In this document: positions 35,633 through 44,594 of the stretch, in pieces
Position numbering within the stretch: the first letter of the stretch is position 1
Layout of the letters: each line of letters opens with the position of its first letter
Assembly (NCBI RefSeq): GCF_001632365.1
Contig: NW_024468516.1
Coordinates: forward strand, 62,001 to 126,000
DNA: 64,000 nt
Reading direction: 5' to 3'
From: Laetiporus sulphureus 93-53
Lineage: Eukaryota > Basidiomycota > Agaricomycetes > Polyporales > Laetiporaceae
The notes under the pieces: model-generated
Seen by the model: only the letters and a program-made list of their open reading frames with translations
What the model was told of the DNA's origin: nothing
Database searches by the model: none
Made by a program: the position numbers and the translations under genes

Positions 35633-35900
35633 CGGAGATGGTCAGTGGCCTTACGCAATCAGAAGGCAATTCTGCGGATATAAGTCAGCATTGTGAACAT
35701 ACGATGTCCCATCTCGACCTCGAACACGATGCCTGCTCTCCCATATCAACCTTCCCCGACCCAGGATACCAAGTATCTACGTCGCGAGCGTCCTCTGTCC
35801 TATCAACATGTATTCTGCGAGTTCAATACGCAACCCTCGAATAATTACGGGTTCCCAGAACCGGGTGTTCAGGTCTGTCGCATCGCATATTTGCAGCAAG

Positions 35901-37974
35901 ATGTTAAACATTGATATCTTCCTCGCTCAGTCCCCCACCGCCGCTCAGGCGGCTGGAAAAGACTTCTTTGTATCAGACAAGACATGGAGAGACATTTGCG
36001 ATCACTCTGATCTCGACTTTATTGTCATCGGTTCAGGTGTACGTTCCGCTCTCCACATCGATAAGCATTGAATATTCACGTTCATGTTCCTGTACCAGTT
36101 CACTGCGCTCGCATTTATTGATGAAACGTTGAAGCGGGATCCGCATAAGAAAATACTTTGTATTGAAAGAGGAGGTCCGTGATCTTTCGTTAAATCTATA
36201 TTGTTCTAATTTGACCGTTGTGACACCCGCGCACTCGCAGATTTTTGGCTTCCAGATCACTTCCAGAACTTGCCCATTCCATTCAAATATATTCTTGGTG
36301 GGCCGAGTGAGACATTCCCGTTCTCACTGTCCAGAGAAACATACCAGAGCGACGTCAAATTTGTGCATGGATACACTCCATTTTTTGGCGGACGATCGAT
36401 ATTTTGGTCTGCCTGGTCCCCGAGCCCCGCACCTGAGCTCATGCGCAACTGGCCGAAGTCTTTGCTAGACACGGCAAGAGAGCCCCAGTTCTTCGGTCGT
36501 GCCAGCGAGCTTCTAAGAGTCACAAAGTCGACGGAGATAGGGCCGCCATATGCTCAGCTCCAGAAACAGATTCACGAACGATTGTCCGCATTGAAGTCAG
36601 TCAATCAGCACCTCAAACTTGAAGTGTATCCTGCTCCGCTGGCGGTTTCTTCCATTGCAAAGACGGCAACAGTACGCTTCACAAAGTTCTCGACTCCGGG
36701 CCCGCTCCTGTCCCTTTATGACCTGCAGCAGAAGCATGCGCGTGACAACACCGGTGCGCCACTGTTGATCGCCACCAACGCAGCTGCGCAATACTTAGGA
36801 ATTAACGTCGGCTTTCCCCCACCTCACAACGTCAAGAAAGATAAAGATGTCAAATTTGTGCGCACATCTCGTGGAGATCTTCCACTCAGGCTGGGACAAG
36901 AGCCTGCCAAAGTGATTCTTTGTGCTGGAGCATTTCCCAATACCACCCTCCTCCTTAACAGCTTCCCCGACGAACCCCGCATCAAAAAAAACGCGGGGTC
37001 CAGAGTGACTGGTCACTTTCTTTCGCATGTTGTCGCTCGCATCAAAAGAAGCGCATTCGCCGACTTGAACGAAAAAAGCATTGACATAGGTGCAGAATAT
37101 GTGGCAGGGCAGCACCCGGATACAAAGTTGCAATATCACATTCAGATTACCGCAGTTGCATCTCCTGATCCAGGGCAAGACGTTGAAGATGCCGCGCGCT
37201 TCTGTCCGGTGAGCAGTAAATAGGCAGAAATTTAGGGCATTTGCTCATGGTAGGGGCGTCACGAACAGGACTATGCTGCTTCAGCAACGGAAGAACAACT
37301 ACGCGGCTCGGAAGAATACGTTATCTTTGGTACGATTCTCTCGTTTCTACACCACAGGCATGCTCTGACATTGCTCAGTATGTGCGACGCTCGGGGAGCT
37401 GAGTGAGGACAATGCGCAAAACTTCTTCCGCATTCCGAATCAAACCTTGACGGATGATCCGACGGCCAATTGTGTACTGCAGGTCTTGCTTAGCGAAAAG
37501 GACGAACGGCTCTGGGACGCGATGGATGCTGAGACGTTCGCCGCGATCCAAATTATGGCCGGTCTCCAGAAACTTGAACCGCTCGAATGGTGGCACCAGC
37601 CAAAACCCTGGGACAAACCGGGTCACTGGAGTCGCGAGCTCCCCAAGAAGGAAACTATCAGGATGGAGGGTATTGTTCACGAAGCGTCGTCTTTACCTCT
37701 TGGAGAAGGCGATGACTACTGCATTGATACGGATTATAGAGTCAAAGGAACAACCAACGTTGTAAGTGTCTCAATGTCGACCGCGAGTTAGACATGACAT
37801 TGCACGACTTTTAGTATGTCACTGGATCAGCGATTTTCCCAACCGCGGGATCCTGGTGAGTGACTGTATCTCGGCATTCATGTTCAGGTTAACAACCTCC
37901 CATTTAGGAATCCCACGTTAACTGTGTGTGGATACGCGCAAGATCTCGCTCGAAAGCTGACTCCATACAAATGA
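35901..37974 (+). CDS. GMC-family FAD-dependent oxidoreductase
   Basis: Flavoprotein of the glucose-methanol-choline family, probably a sugar or alcohol oxidase/dehydrogenase. Model: 35901-36038, 36099-36174, 36241-37208, 37269-37329, 37379-37761, 37815-37855 and 37908-37974, giving 577 residues. The FAD dinucleotide-binding turn is DFIVIGSGFTALAFIDE (about residues 38-55), leading to ILCIERGD where relatives usually have ERGG. FFGGRSIFWSAWSP (about residues 117-130) is the flavin-contact loop. The C-terminal catalytic pair is His515 in IVHEASSLPLG and Asn557 in TAGSWNPTLT. There is no signal peptide, so it is likely intracellular. A start at 35808 would add 31 residues. The gene appears intact despite flanking decayed duplications. 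Substrate is unknown; pyranose 2-oxidase and fructose or gluconate dehydrogenases are the nearest families I can name. Confidence 0.82.
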
Positions 37975-38436
37975 ATGTTTAGCAACATCAAGGTTTCTGA
38001 GTAGTGAGTCTATTTACCACCTGAATAGATGCTCTCGGTAACATACGTATAGATGCGTCTAGTTGCGTTTCCATTTTGCATAATCTCGAGCTCGCGAATG
38101 TATTGTGACATTGTACGACTATGGGTTGCGAGGATTGAAGACGCATTTGCTTTCGGCTATCAATGCCCAGACGGAAGAGTGTCTTCCTGTGTTTTGATGT
38201 CGTCTGTAAACCCCCCTGAGTAGGCCTTGCCTACTCTGGAATTGTCGTAGGCCTTGCCTACTCAGGGATTGTCGTCGGTTCGCTGTGTTAAGCGAGAATT
38301 GGCATTTCCATAACACGGATTGAAACCAAGAACGAGTATCCATCATATGACAGTAACAGAGCTCCAAGTAGATCCGTCTATTTTGCGCGATGTGCAAAAG
38401 CGATGCAAACAGCTACTAACAAATACAGAACTATAG
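37975..38436. other. Intergenic region with short palindromic tandem repeat
   Basis: No coding sequence is supported. The stretch contains two copies of a palindromic unit at 38215-38270. Confidence 0.4.
38215..38270. repeat. Tandem pair of palindromic units
   Basis: GTAGGCCTTGCCTACTC occurs twice, about 31 bp apart, each followed by GGAATTGTCG or GGGATTGTCG. The first unit forms an 8-bp stem (GAGTAGGC, loop CTT, GCCTACTC). Confidence 0.7.
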
Positions 38437-38941
38437 CTACAGGCAATGCATCAGCGTTCTTCTAGAGGTAACCGCACCAGCTGATTCAAGAGGGAATTCA
38501 GTGTAGATCATGACGCGATGCTCCCGACTTGCTGCTCCTCCAAATTCTTTTCCTCCTCGACACTCAGCGACTCCTCGCTCTGATTCCTCCTCGTCGGCCC
38601 ATCTTCCCCCGCGACCGCCGAGGCGTGTGCCCCCCTTGTCCTTCTTTAAACGCCGCGCCATCGTCTTTGCCGCCTTCGGGACCATCGACCACTGCATGCA
38701 TGCAAGCAGATCGACTTGCTTCTCGGATAGGTCATCGTACCGGAAGAGGTCGCCGATGCTTTCAATCGTCTGTCCGGCAGTCTCGGGGTGGAACAACAAA
38801 CCGATAAGCGCGTTGAGAATGCTGAAGACCGGCGGACTGATCTCGACAAGCACCGTCCTCAGCATGTCGACAAGCAACAAGCTCACCACGGAGACCGCCG
38901 TCACAAATATTGAGAACCTGGTTGAACCAATAGAACGGTAT
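38437..38941 (-). pseudogene. Orphan coding-like fragment joined to the transporter duplication
   Basis: A minus-strand open frame runs from 39012 to 38437. Its first 24 or so residues are antisense of the duplicated transporter piece. The rest (from about 38941) is unrelated and looks coding-like: a hydrophobic stretch (SVVSLLLVDMLRTVLVEI, then ILNALIGLLFHPETAGQTI), then charged low-complexity sequence. FHPETAGQTIESIGDLF faintly recalls the tail motif of sugar transporters, but I cannot assign a family. The GC content is visibly higher than in neighbouring intergenic DNA. There is no start codon of its own and no plausible full-length frame, so I read it as a stranded fragment. Confidence 0.35.
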
Positions 38942-39628
38942 GTAGGTTCTTCGCCCGCCAGAATCGAGGCTGACTTTCTGTCAGGCTCGTCATTTACCAG
39001 TGCACGCCTCATCTGTGTCTATAAGGAGACCATTGAGCCCATGCAGCGCGGTTGGCATCATTCTCGCTGCCCTGACAGTTAAAACAGCCCTTACGAGACT
39101 TGGATTACCACGCCTCTGATATTCTGCGCTGTACGTGGTCCGTGGTTAACGGAGGATGACACGGCATCGCTCGAGGCGATGGCGGTTCTCGATGAGCTGA
39201 GGAATTTCCTCTTGAACCTTCTGCGCGATTTTTGCTGAACCTAATTGGATTGATAGGCTTCGTCCTTGTGGGTATCCCAGTGTATTATGTCACTCAAAGG
39301 AGGCGAAACGCATCGCCTTCTGGCATCATGTGTAAGCTCTCAGTTGTGTTTGAGATCACCGATGCTGAGCAAGCACATCCATTAGCGGTGTTTGCGAACT
39401 GTTTCGCACGTATACGTGGCAGACCAATGGATGGCAAGCTGTAGCTACCGAGGGCGACGAGCAGGTCGAGATGAATGAGACCAGCGGGTCATTTCATTCA
39501 TGATATATTAGATGAACTTTGATACCATCGACAAGAGCGGATGCTATCTGCCGGGTCTTGCGTGGAATTCCGCGCGGTTGTAACGCCCTGGCGTGTGCAC
39601 TGATACCTTAGATTAGAGCTGTCTATTT
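38942..39628 (+). pseudogene. Decayed partial copy of the amino acid transporter gene
   Basis: The segment is closely similar to 33958-34962, which covers the intron before exon 9 through about 125 bp beyond the stop codon. It carries deletions matching roughly 34031-34290 (rest of exon 9 and most of exon 10), about 34439-34490 (intron 11 end and start of exon 12) and a dozen bases near 34750. The donor after exon 12 is changed from GGTGAG to GATGAG. It lacks a 5' end and cannot give a working transporter. It lies in the same orientation as the parent, so the two copies form direct repeats around the GMC oxidoreductase. Confidence 0.88.
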
Positions 39629-39976
39629 TGGAGAATATTTGCAGCTGCTGCGCTGAAACATCTGGCTGTGGGCCGTTGAGAGAGAACCGTGGCGGCGAAT
39701 AGGAATCATCGGGGCCCGAGCTCCGAGCTCATACACGTAGCACAAACAGCCGGAAATGGAATGCTGAGTGGTGGGCTGATTACGGGCTTACTCAGCTGTG
39801 CTTGCGCCATTAATTGGAGACACGCATAAGACGCGTTCAGCCCGCGGAGCAGGTCTCACATTTACCTCGCATACTATCTCTACCCCTACCGTTATCTACG
39901 TTTATCCGCGGTATGTGCACTCCTCCTAGGATAGGGTGGCAACTAACGTGACGGTGCCGTTATAGCGCTGTTCGCT
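39629..39976. other. Intergenic region upstream of ATX1
   Basis: About 350 bp with no coding features. It should hold the ATX1 promoter; no TATA box is evident. Confidence 0.35.
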
Positions 39977-40434
39977 ATGGTGGGTGCATCCACACGGTGC
40001 AGCTTGCGCGGAGAGAACTGATATGCTATGTAGGCTACCCACACCTACAAGTTCGACGTCAAGGTACGCCTCTATATTTGTCACGGCTGCCGCTGCGCAG
40101 CTCATGATGTCCAGATGACCTGCAGCGGCTGCTCCGGCGCCATTGAACGCGCATTGAAGAAGGCACAAGCTGACGGTAAGTCCCTGGCCCGGAGTAGCGA
40201 GAGCGTGGTGCTGAACGGGCCTCCGCGGACACTAGGTGTAGACTCCTACGATGTAAGCTTGGAAAAGCAGGAGGTCATCGTGAAGGGGTCGATCCCGTAT
40301 GACACGTTGCTGGAGAAGATCAAGAAGACGGGCAAGGAGGTGCGTGTGCGAGCTGACTAGTCTGCTGCGGTGCGAGCTCACGATTATGTATATTCTCTCT
40401 GGCACAGGTGCGCTCCGGGCAGACGGTGGAATGA
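39977..40434 (+). CDS. ATX1: Copper chaperone ATX1
   Basis: Cytosolic metallochaperone that carries Cu(I) to the Golgi P-type ATPase Ccc2, which loads multicopper oxidases. Model: 39977-39979, 40034-40063, 40115-40175, 40236-40339 and 40408-40434, giving 74 residues, the normal family size. The single HMA domain has the copper motif MTCSGCSGAIERALKKA, with Cys14 and Cys17 as ligands. VDSYDVSLEKQEVIVKGSIP follows, then YDTLLEKIKKTGKEV, which keeps the usual loop lysines. The first coding exon is the ATG alone, followed by GTGGGT...TAG; this gives MATHTYKFDVK, matching family N-termini. The gene sits about 570 bp upstream of a ferric/cupric reductase on the same strand. Splicing is inferred, but phase and family length agree throughout. 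Confidence 0.9.
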
Positions 40435-41003
40435 GCAGGTTTGTGGCTGAGGTGCTGGCTGTGGCTAGCGGCGATATCGTGCCTCGGTGTGTGACGAGTA
40501 TGTAGGATATGAATATGCATATGATGACCATGAGATGTCCGCATGTGTGGCATCGTGCGTGAGGAAAGCCGTCTCCAGTCCGGGGTCGAGCAAATTGACA
40601 ATGTCGACGACGGCGACATCAAAGTCGACGAGGTGAGCGGAAAAGGGAATCGCAGTTGCCGATCTCGGAAGGGAGGCGAGCGCCCGCATGGTTGTGCCGT
40701 TTACTCCTGGCAGGACCTCTACACACGATATGTCCGCCTCGGCTTCTCCTCACCCTCTTCTCTTCTTTTGCCCCTTCATGCCCTTCTCCGGCACCGCAAT
40801 CCCATATAATCCACCGATCCACTCTTTCCTTTCATACAGCGACACCCGCCTCCGCTGCGCGTGTGGGCCGATCTCGCATTTTGTCTAGACTTGTCGCTGC
40901 AGTGGAATCCCGCTTGGCGTTGCAGAGTTTGTGGGAGCACCAACTTTTCTTCACGACCTTCACTTTGACTGGATATACGACACGACAGGGCTTGCACTCA
41001 TTC
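40435..41003. promoter_or_regulatory. Region between ATX1 and ferric reductase
   Basis: About 570 bp. A TATAAT element lies at 40805-40810, about 195 bp before the reductase start. An open frame continues upstream of that start to 40656 but lacks family features and is probably leader sequence. Confidence 0.4.
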
Positions 41004-44000
41004 ATGGCCTCGCGGAACTCGACGACCACGACCGCCCTAACCGCTTATCCGACCGCTCCTTACTACGCAAATGACGTCGACTATATCACCGCCTATCTGG
41101 AAATACACGCGCAAAGCACTCCGAGCTACATCTACACGTATATTTTGTGGGCAGTCATTGCCGTGACCTTAGTGCTCTTCGCTGCCTTTCACCTGGTCGG
41201 CCTCAGAGGCGGTTATCTCGGTGCGCTCTGGAGCAAATGGGCCGTCCGCCGGAGGACATGGAGGAAGAAGCATGCGCTCAAGGTCGCCATGCGAAGAGGA
41301 TACCCTCACCAGCAGCCGTTACCCCTCCCCTCTAACGCCCAGATTATCACCTTGACATCCATCGTAATTGTGACGCTCATACTCGCGTTCGCTGGGCCAG
41401 ACTACATTGCGCCGGAGTCCACGGCTTCTAATGCGCAGAATACCTCCAGTGTGCCACTTACGAAACGTTCAGTCAATGTCTCCGCGTTGACCCAGTACGT
41501 GCCTGACTACACGATTGGCAAAGCCTGGTGGACATCAGGCAACAGAACGGGTCTCATTGCCTTCGCCCTCTTTCCTCTGTGCGTGCTCCTGGCGCTGAAA
41601 GCACCGCCGTTCGCAGTGCTAGCCCTGCCCTTCGTCATTCAGCTGCATTTCGACAAACTCGCCTGGCTGCACAGGTGGATCGGTCGTCTCATCTGGTTCT
41701 TCTCTGCGCTGCATGTCATCTTCTGGAGCGTACAGCTCGCCATAGAGCGGAGAAGCAGCACCGGGAAGGTGCTCTACACCTACCCCTGGGATTATATCAA
41801 CTTCATTTATGGATGGATTGTGGGTATACAGACCTGGATGCGGTTCATCCATAGCTCTGACCAGCTCGACAGGCTTTCGGCTTCATGACAGTCCTGGTGG
41901 TTCTTTCTCTCCGCCCCATCCGGCGGCTTCACTATGAGATCTTCTACTTCCTACACGTCATGCTGGTGCCGCTAACACTCATCTTCTCCGCCCTGCACCA
42001 TTCATCCGTGGGATGGTGGTGCTGGGCAGCCCTTGCGCTATGGATTGGAGAGCGCATATGGCGATCAATATGGTGGTTGAATACCAACGGCTATTTTGAC
42101 AGAGCGTTTCCATCGCCGGCTCCGAAGAATTCACAGAAGGGACCAGCGTTGAACGCTTCTGCTTCCCCGGAGTCGTGGGAGATGGAGCCGATGTCCTCCC
42201 CTCGTGCGCTGAAGAAGCTCTACATTCCTCCTAGCTCACCGACAACATCCAAACTGAACGTGGACGTCCATATCGCGCGCATATCAGGCAAGATCACGTT
42301 AGGTGCCTCTGGCAGTTACGTTCCACCGCCGGGCTTTGCATATGCGGAGCTCCTTCCGGGACGAACGATACGGCTACGCCTCATAACGCCGGGCTACCTG
42401 CCCTGGGCGCCTGGGCAGCATTTCCTCCTGAGAATTCCCGCTATATCGCAGCTCGCCACGCATCCATTCACCGTGGCCACCGTATGCGATCAAGAAGCGC
42501 CAACGGACGAGGGTCGGGAGCTCGTTTTTCTGATCCGTGCGAAGAACGGGTGGACGAAGCGTTTGTGGGACACTGTTGCGTGCACGATTGTCAGTGGGAG
42601 GCACCACTGCTCAGGCGAGCGCCCGCCTGCGGGCTGGGAGCTCCCCGCTCGAGGCGTCGTGATGCGCACGTATGTGGACGGGCCGTTTGGCTCGGCGGTG
42701 CGCGCCCGGTGGGGAGCGTACTCGACTGTGCTCATTATTGCTGGCGGCTCAGGTATTAGCTTTGGCCTGTCCGTGCTGCAGTATGTGTGCCTATGTCTCG
42801 CCGGCAGGGATGGCTCGTCTCTTGGCGGGAAGCGAGGTGGATGGGGGAAGCCCGGTTTCAACGTCAGACGTGTTCGCCTTGTTTGGCTGGTACGCGAGTT
42901 CAGTGAGTGGCAACGTCGGAATCTACGGGTCTTCAGGGCTCATGGTCTTCTTAGGCCATATACAGTGGTGTGCCACGATCTTGCGCCGATGTATGTCGAT
43001 GATCTCAAGCTCGGAGCTGCAGGTGGACATATTCGTGACGAATGTCAAAATGATCCAAGAACCTTCTTTAGCAACGATGCTGCACGCACCTTCAACAGAC
43101 ACTCTCCTTCCTCCAACACCGCTCTTTGCGCGGCAGGATCATGTGAAGACGGAAGAAGAACACACTCGTTTGGGGTCCATCTCCTCCGCTGACGGGGAGG
43201 TGGACGACGTTTTTGATCCGCATTATCACCAGGACGACTATGTCGAGCGGGGAAGCGAACTGGGGCACGAGGAGCATGTCCTGGACCTGACTAATTTCGA
43301 GGGTGATGACGACACAGCGATGCCTGGTGAGAAGCAATTCGGGAACTCGGTGAAGAGAGAGGGGAGGTTACGCAGGGCTGCGTCGCAGGCCGCGCTGTTG
43401 TCTGGGAAGCGCAAGCGACATCAGGAGGGGGACGATGAGAAGGATAATGGCCTGGACCATGATTTCAATACATCGTCAGTGCGACTGGTCGCCCAGAGGG
43501 AGAATGTTGATCCCGTGTGGTCGATCGTAGAGCATTCTGAAGACGGACCATCTAACGTGCTATCGCCCGACTCCCCCGACTCTTCCTGCTCGCCGACGCG
43601 ACGTGCGATACCTCTATCACCCACCTCACCACACTCTACGCTCGTGCCTGACTCCGCGACATCCACTTCAACGTTCCTCCTCTCTGACTCCCCGCAATCG
43701 CCGAAGGGCAAGGCAAGAGCAAGTATGTCCCCTTCGTCACCCACGAGCGCCGCATCGCGGCCATTCTCGCCTGGTTCGCAGGCGAGTGGGTGGTCCGAGG
43801 CTGGGAGCCTCGCGGCGCTGGTATCGGAGGTAGACGTCGGAAAGAGCGGGGAACATCTGCGGCTAGAGCTTGACGAGCAGGAGCTGCGGGATGTGGGTGT
43901 CGTCGCGGAACATGCCCGTCCTGGGAAGCCGCGGTTGGATAGAATTGTCGCAGACGAGGTACAGCTGGCCCAGGGGCCTATCGTGGTTGGATGTGAGCAG

Positions 44001-44178
44001 TACTGTTTCTTGTATCTTGACACGGCAGACACTGATCCGAAATCTATCAGGTTGCGGCCCATTGTCACTGAACGCCGTCGTGCGCAAGGCCATCGCGTCG
44101 CAGATCAACCTCGAACGAATACGACGGGGAGACCTAAGCGGCTCCATCACGCTGGTGTCTGAGGATTTCGAATACTGA
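41004..44178 (+). CDS. FRE-type ferric/cupric reductase with large insertion
   Basis: Transmembrane flavocytochrome that reduces Fe(III) or Cu(II) at the cell surface using NADPH. Model: 41004-41819, 41873-42902, 42955-43992 and 44051-44178, giving 1003 residues, longer than the usual 600-800. The extracellular N-terminus has several N-glycosylation motifs. The two haem-ligating pairs are visible with the required spacing: His223/His237 and His300/His314. FAD binding is at LPWAPGQHFLLRIP followed by HPFTVATV. NADPH binding is at YVDGPFGS, then VLIIAGGSGISFGLSVLQ, and the C-terminal GCCGPLSL. Between residues about 646 and 900 is a Ser/Pro/Asp-rich insertion in the NADPH lobe. The ending GSITLVSEDFEY is typical. 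Placement beside ATX1 suggests a metal-uptake link. Confidence 0.92.
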
Positions 44179-44594
44179 TCTTTTATTGATCCAGCTTTCT
44201 TTTGATGACTTTTCACAGCCTAACAAGCTCTGTCGGTTTCGTGACAGCGCGTCTCAGATGAGCTTTGCGTTCGCAGAACATTAGTATCGTACTATACCTT
44301 TACCATCACTCAGATACCGTTATTTGTAGGCAGCTGTAATAGGTGCTTTCTGCCGAGTCTCAATGTAGGCGCAGGACATTGTATAGCATCTGGATGTAGC
44401 CTACCAGCTAAGTGCGCGCGGTCAAGTCGACCGCGTCAGGTCAGAGCGCGTCTCACTTCGAAAACGCTCCGTCTCGTCTAGTCGAAGCGTACTACTGGGC
44501 GCTGAGCTTGTTCACGTTGCTGTCCATACTAAGTCTCATCCGGCCTCTGCGCCAGAGGACAGTGAATCGTCTACGACATCACTCTATCAAAGCA
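44179..44594. other. Intergenic region upstream of TRM1
   Basis: About 415 bp with no recognised features apart from the expected 3' end of the reductase and the TRM1 promoter. Confidence 0.35.

Larger units (their letters stand above)
34839..35900. other. Gene-free 1.06-kb region with palindrome and direct repeats
   Basis: The region follows the amino acid transporter and precedes the GMC oxidoreductase. Its first 125 bp are duplicated near 39.5 kb. It contains a perfect 11-bp inverted repeat (35228-35250) and a pair of imperfect direct repeats (35362-35461 and 35532-35632). No coding sequence is supported. Confidence 0.5.

Noticed and set aside
35430..35669. Minus-strand open frame across the direct repeats
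   Set aside because: It spans repeat DNA, changes frame between the copies and has no recognisable features.
40656..41003. N-terminal extension of the ferric reductase frame
   Set aside because: The extra 116 residues lack a signal peptide or family similarity, and a TATA-like element lies inside the stretch.
43421..44068. Long minus-strand open frame opposite the ferric reductase exon 3
   Set aside because: It is a Ser-rich shadow of the low-complexity insertion in the reductase.
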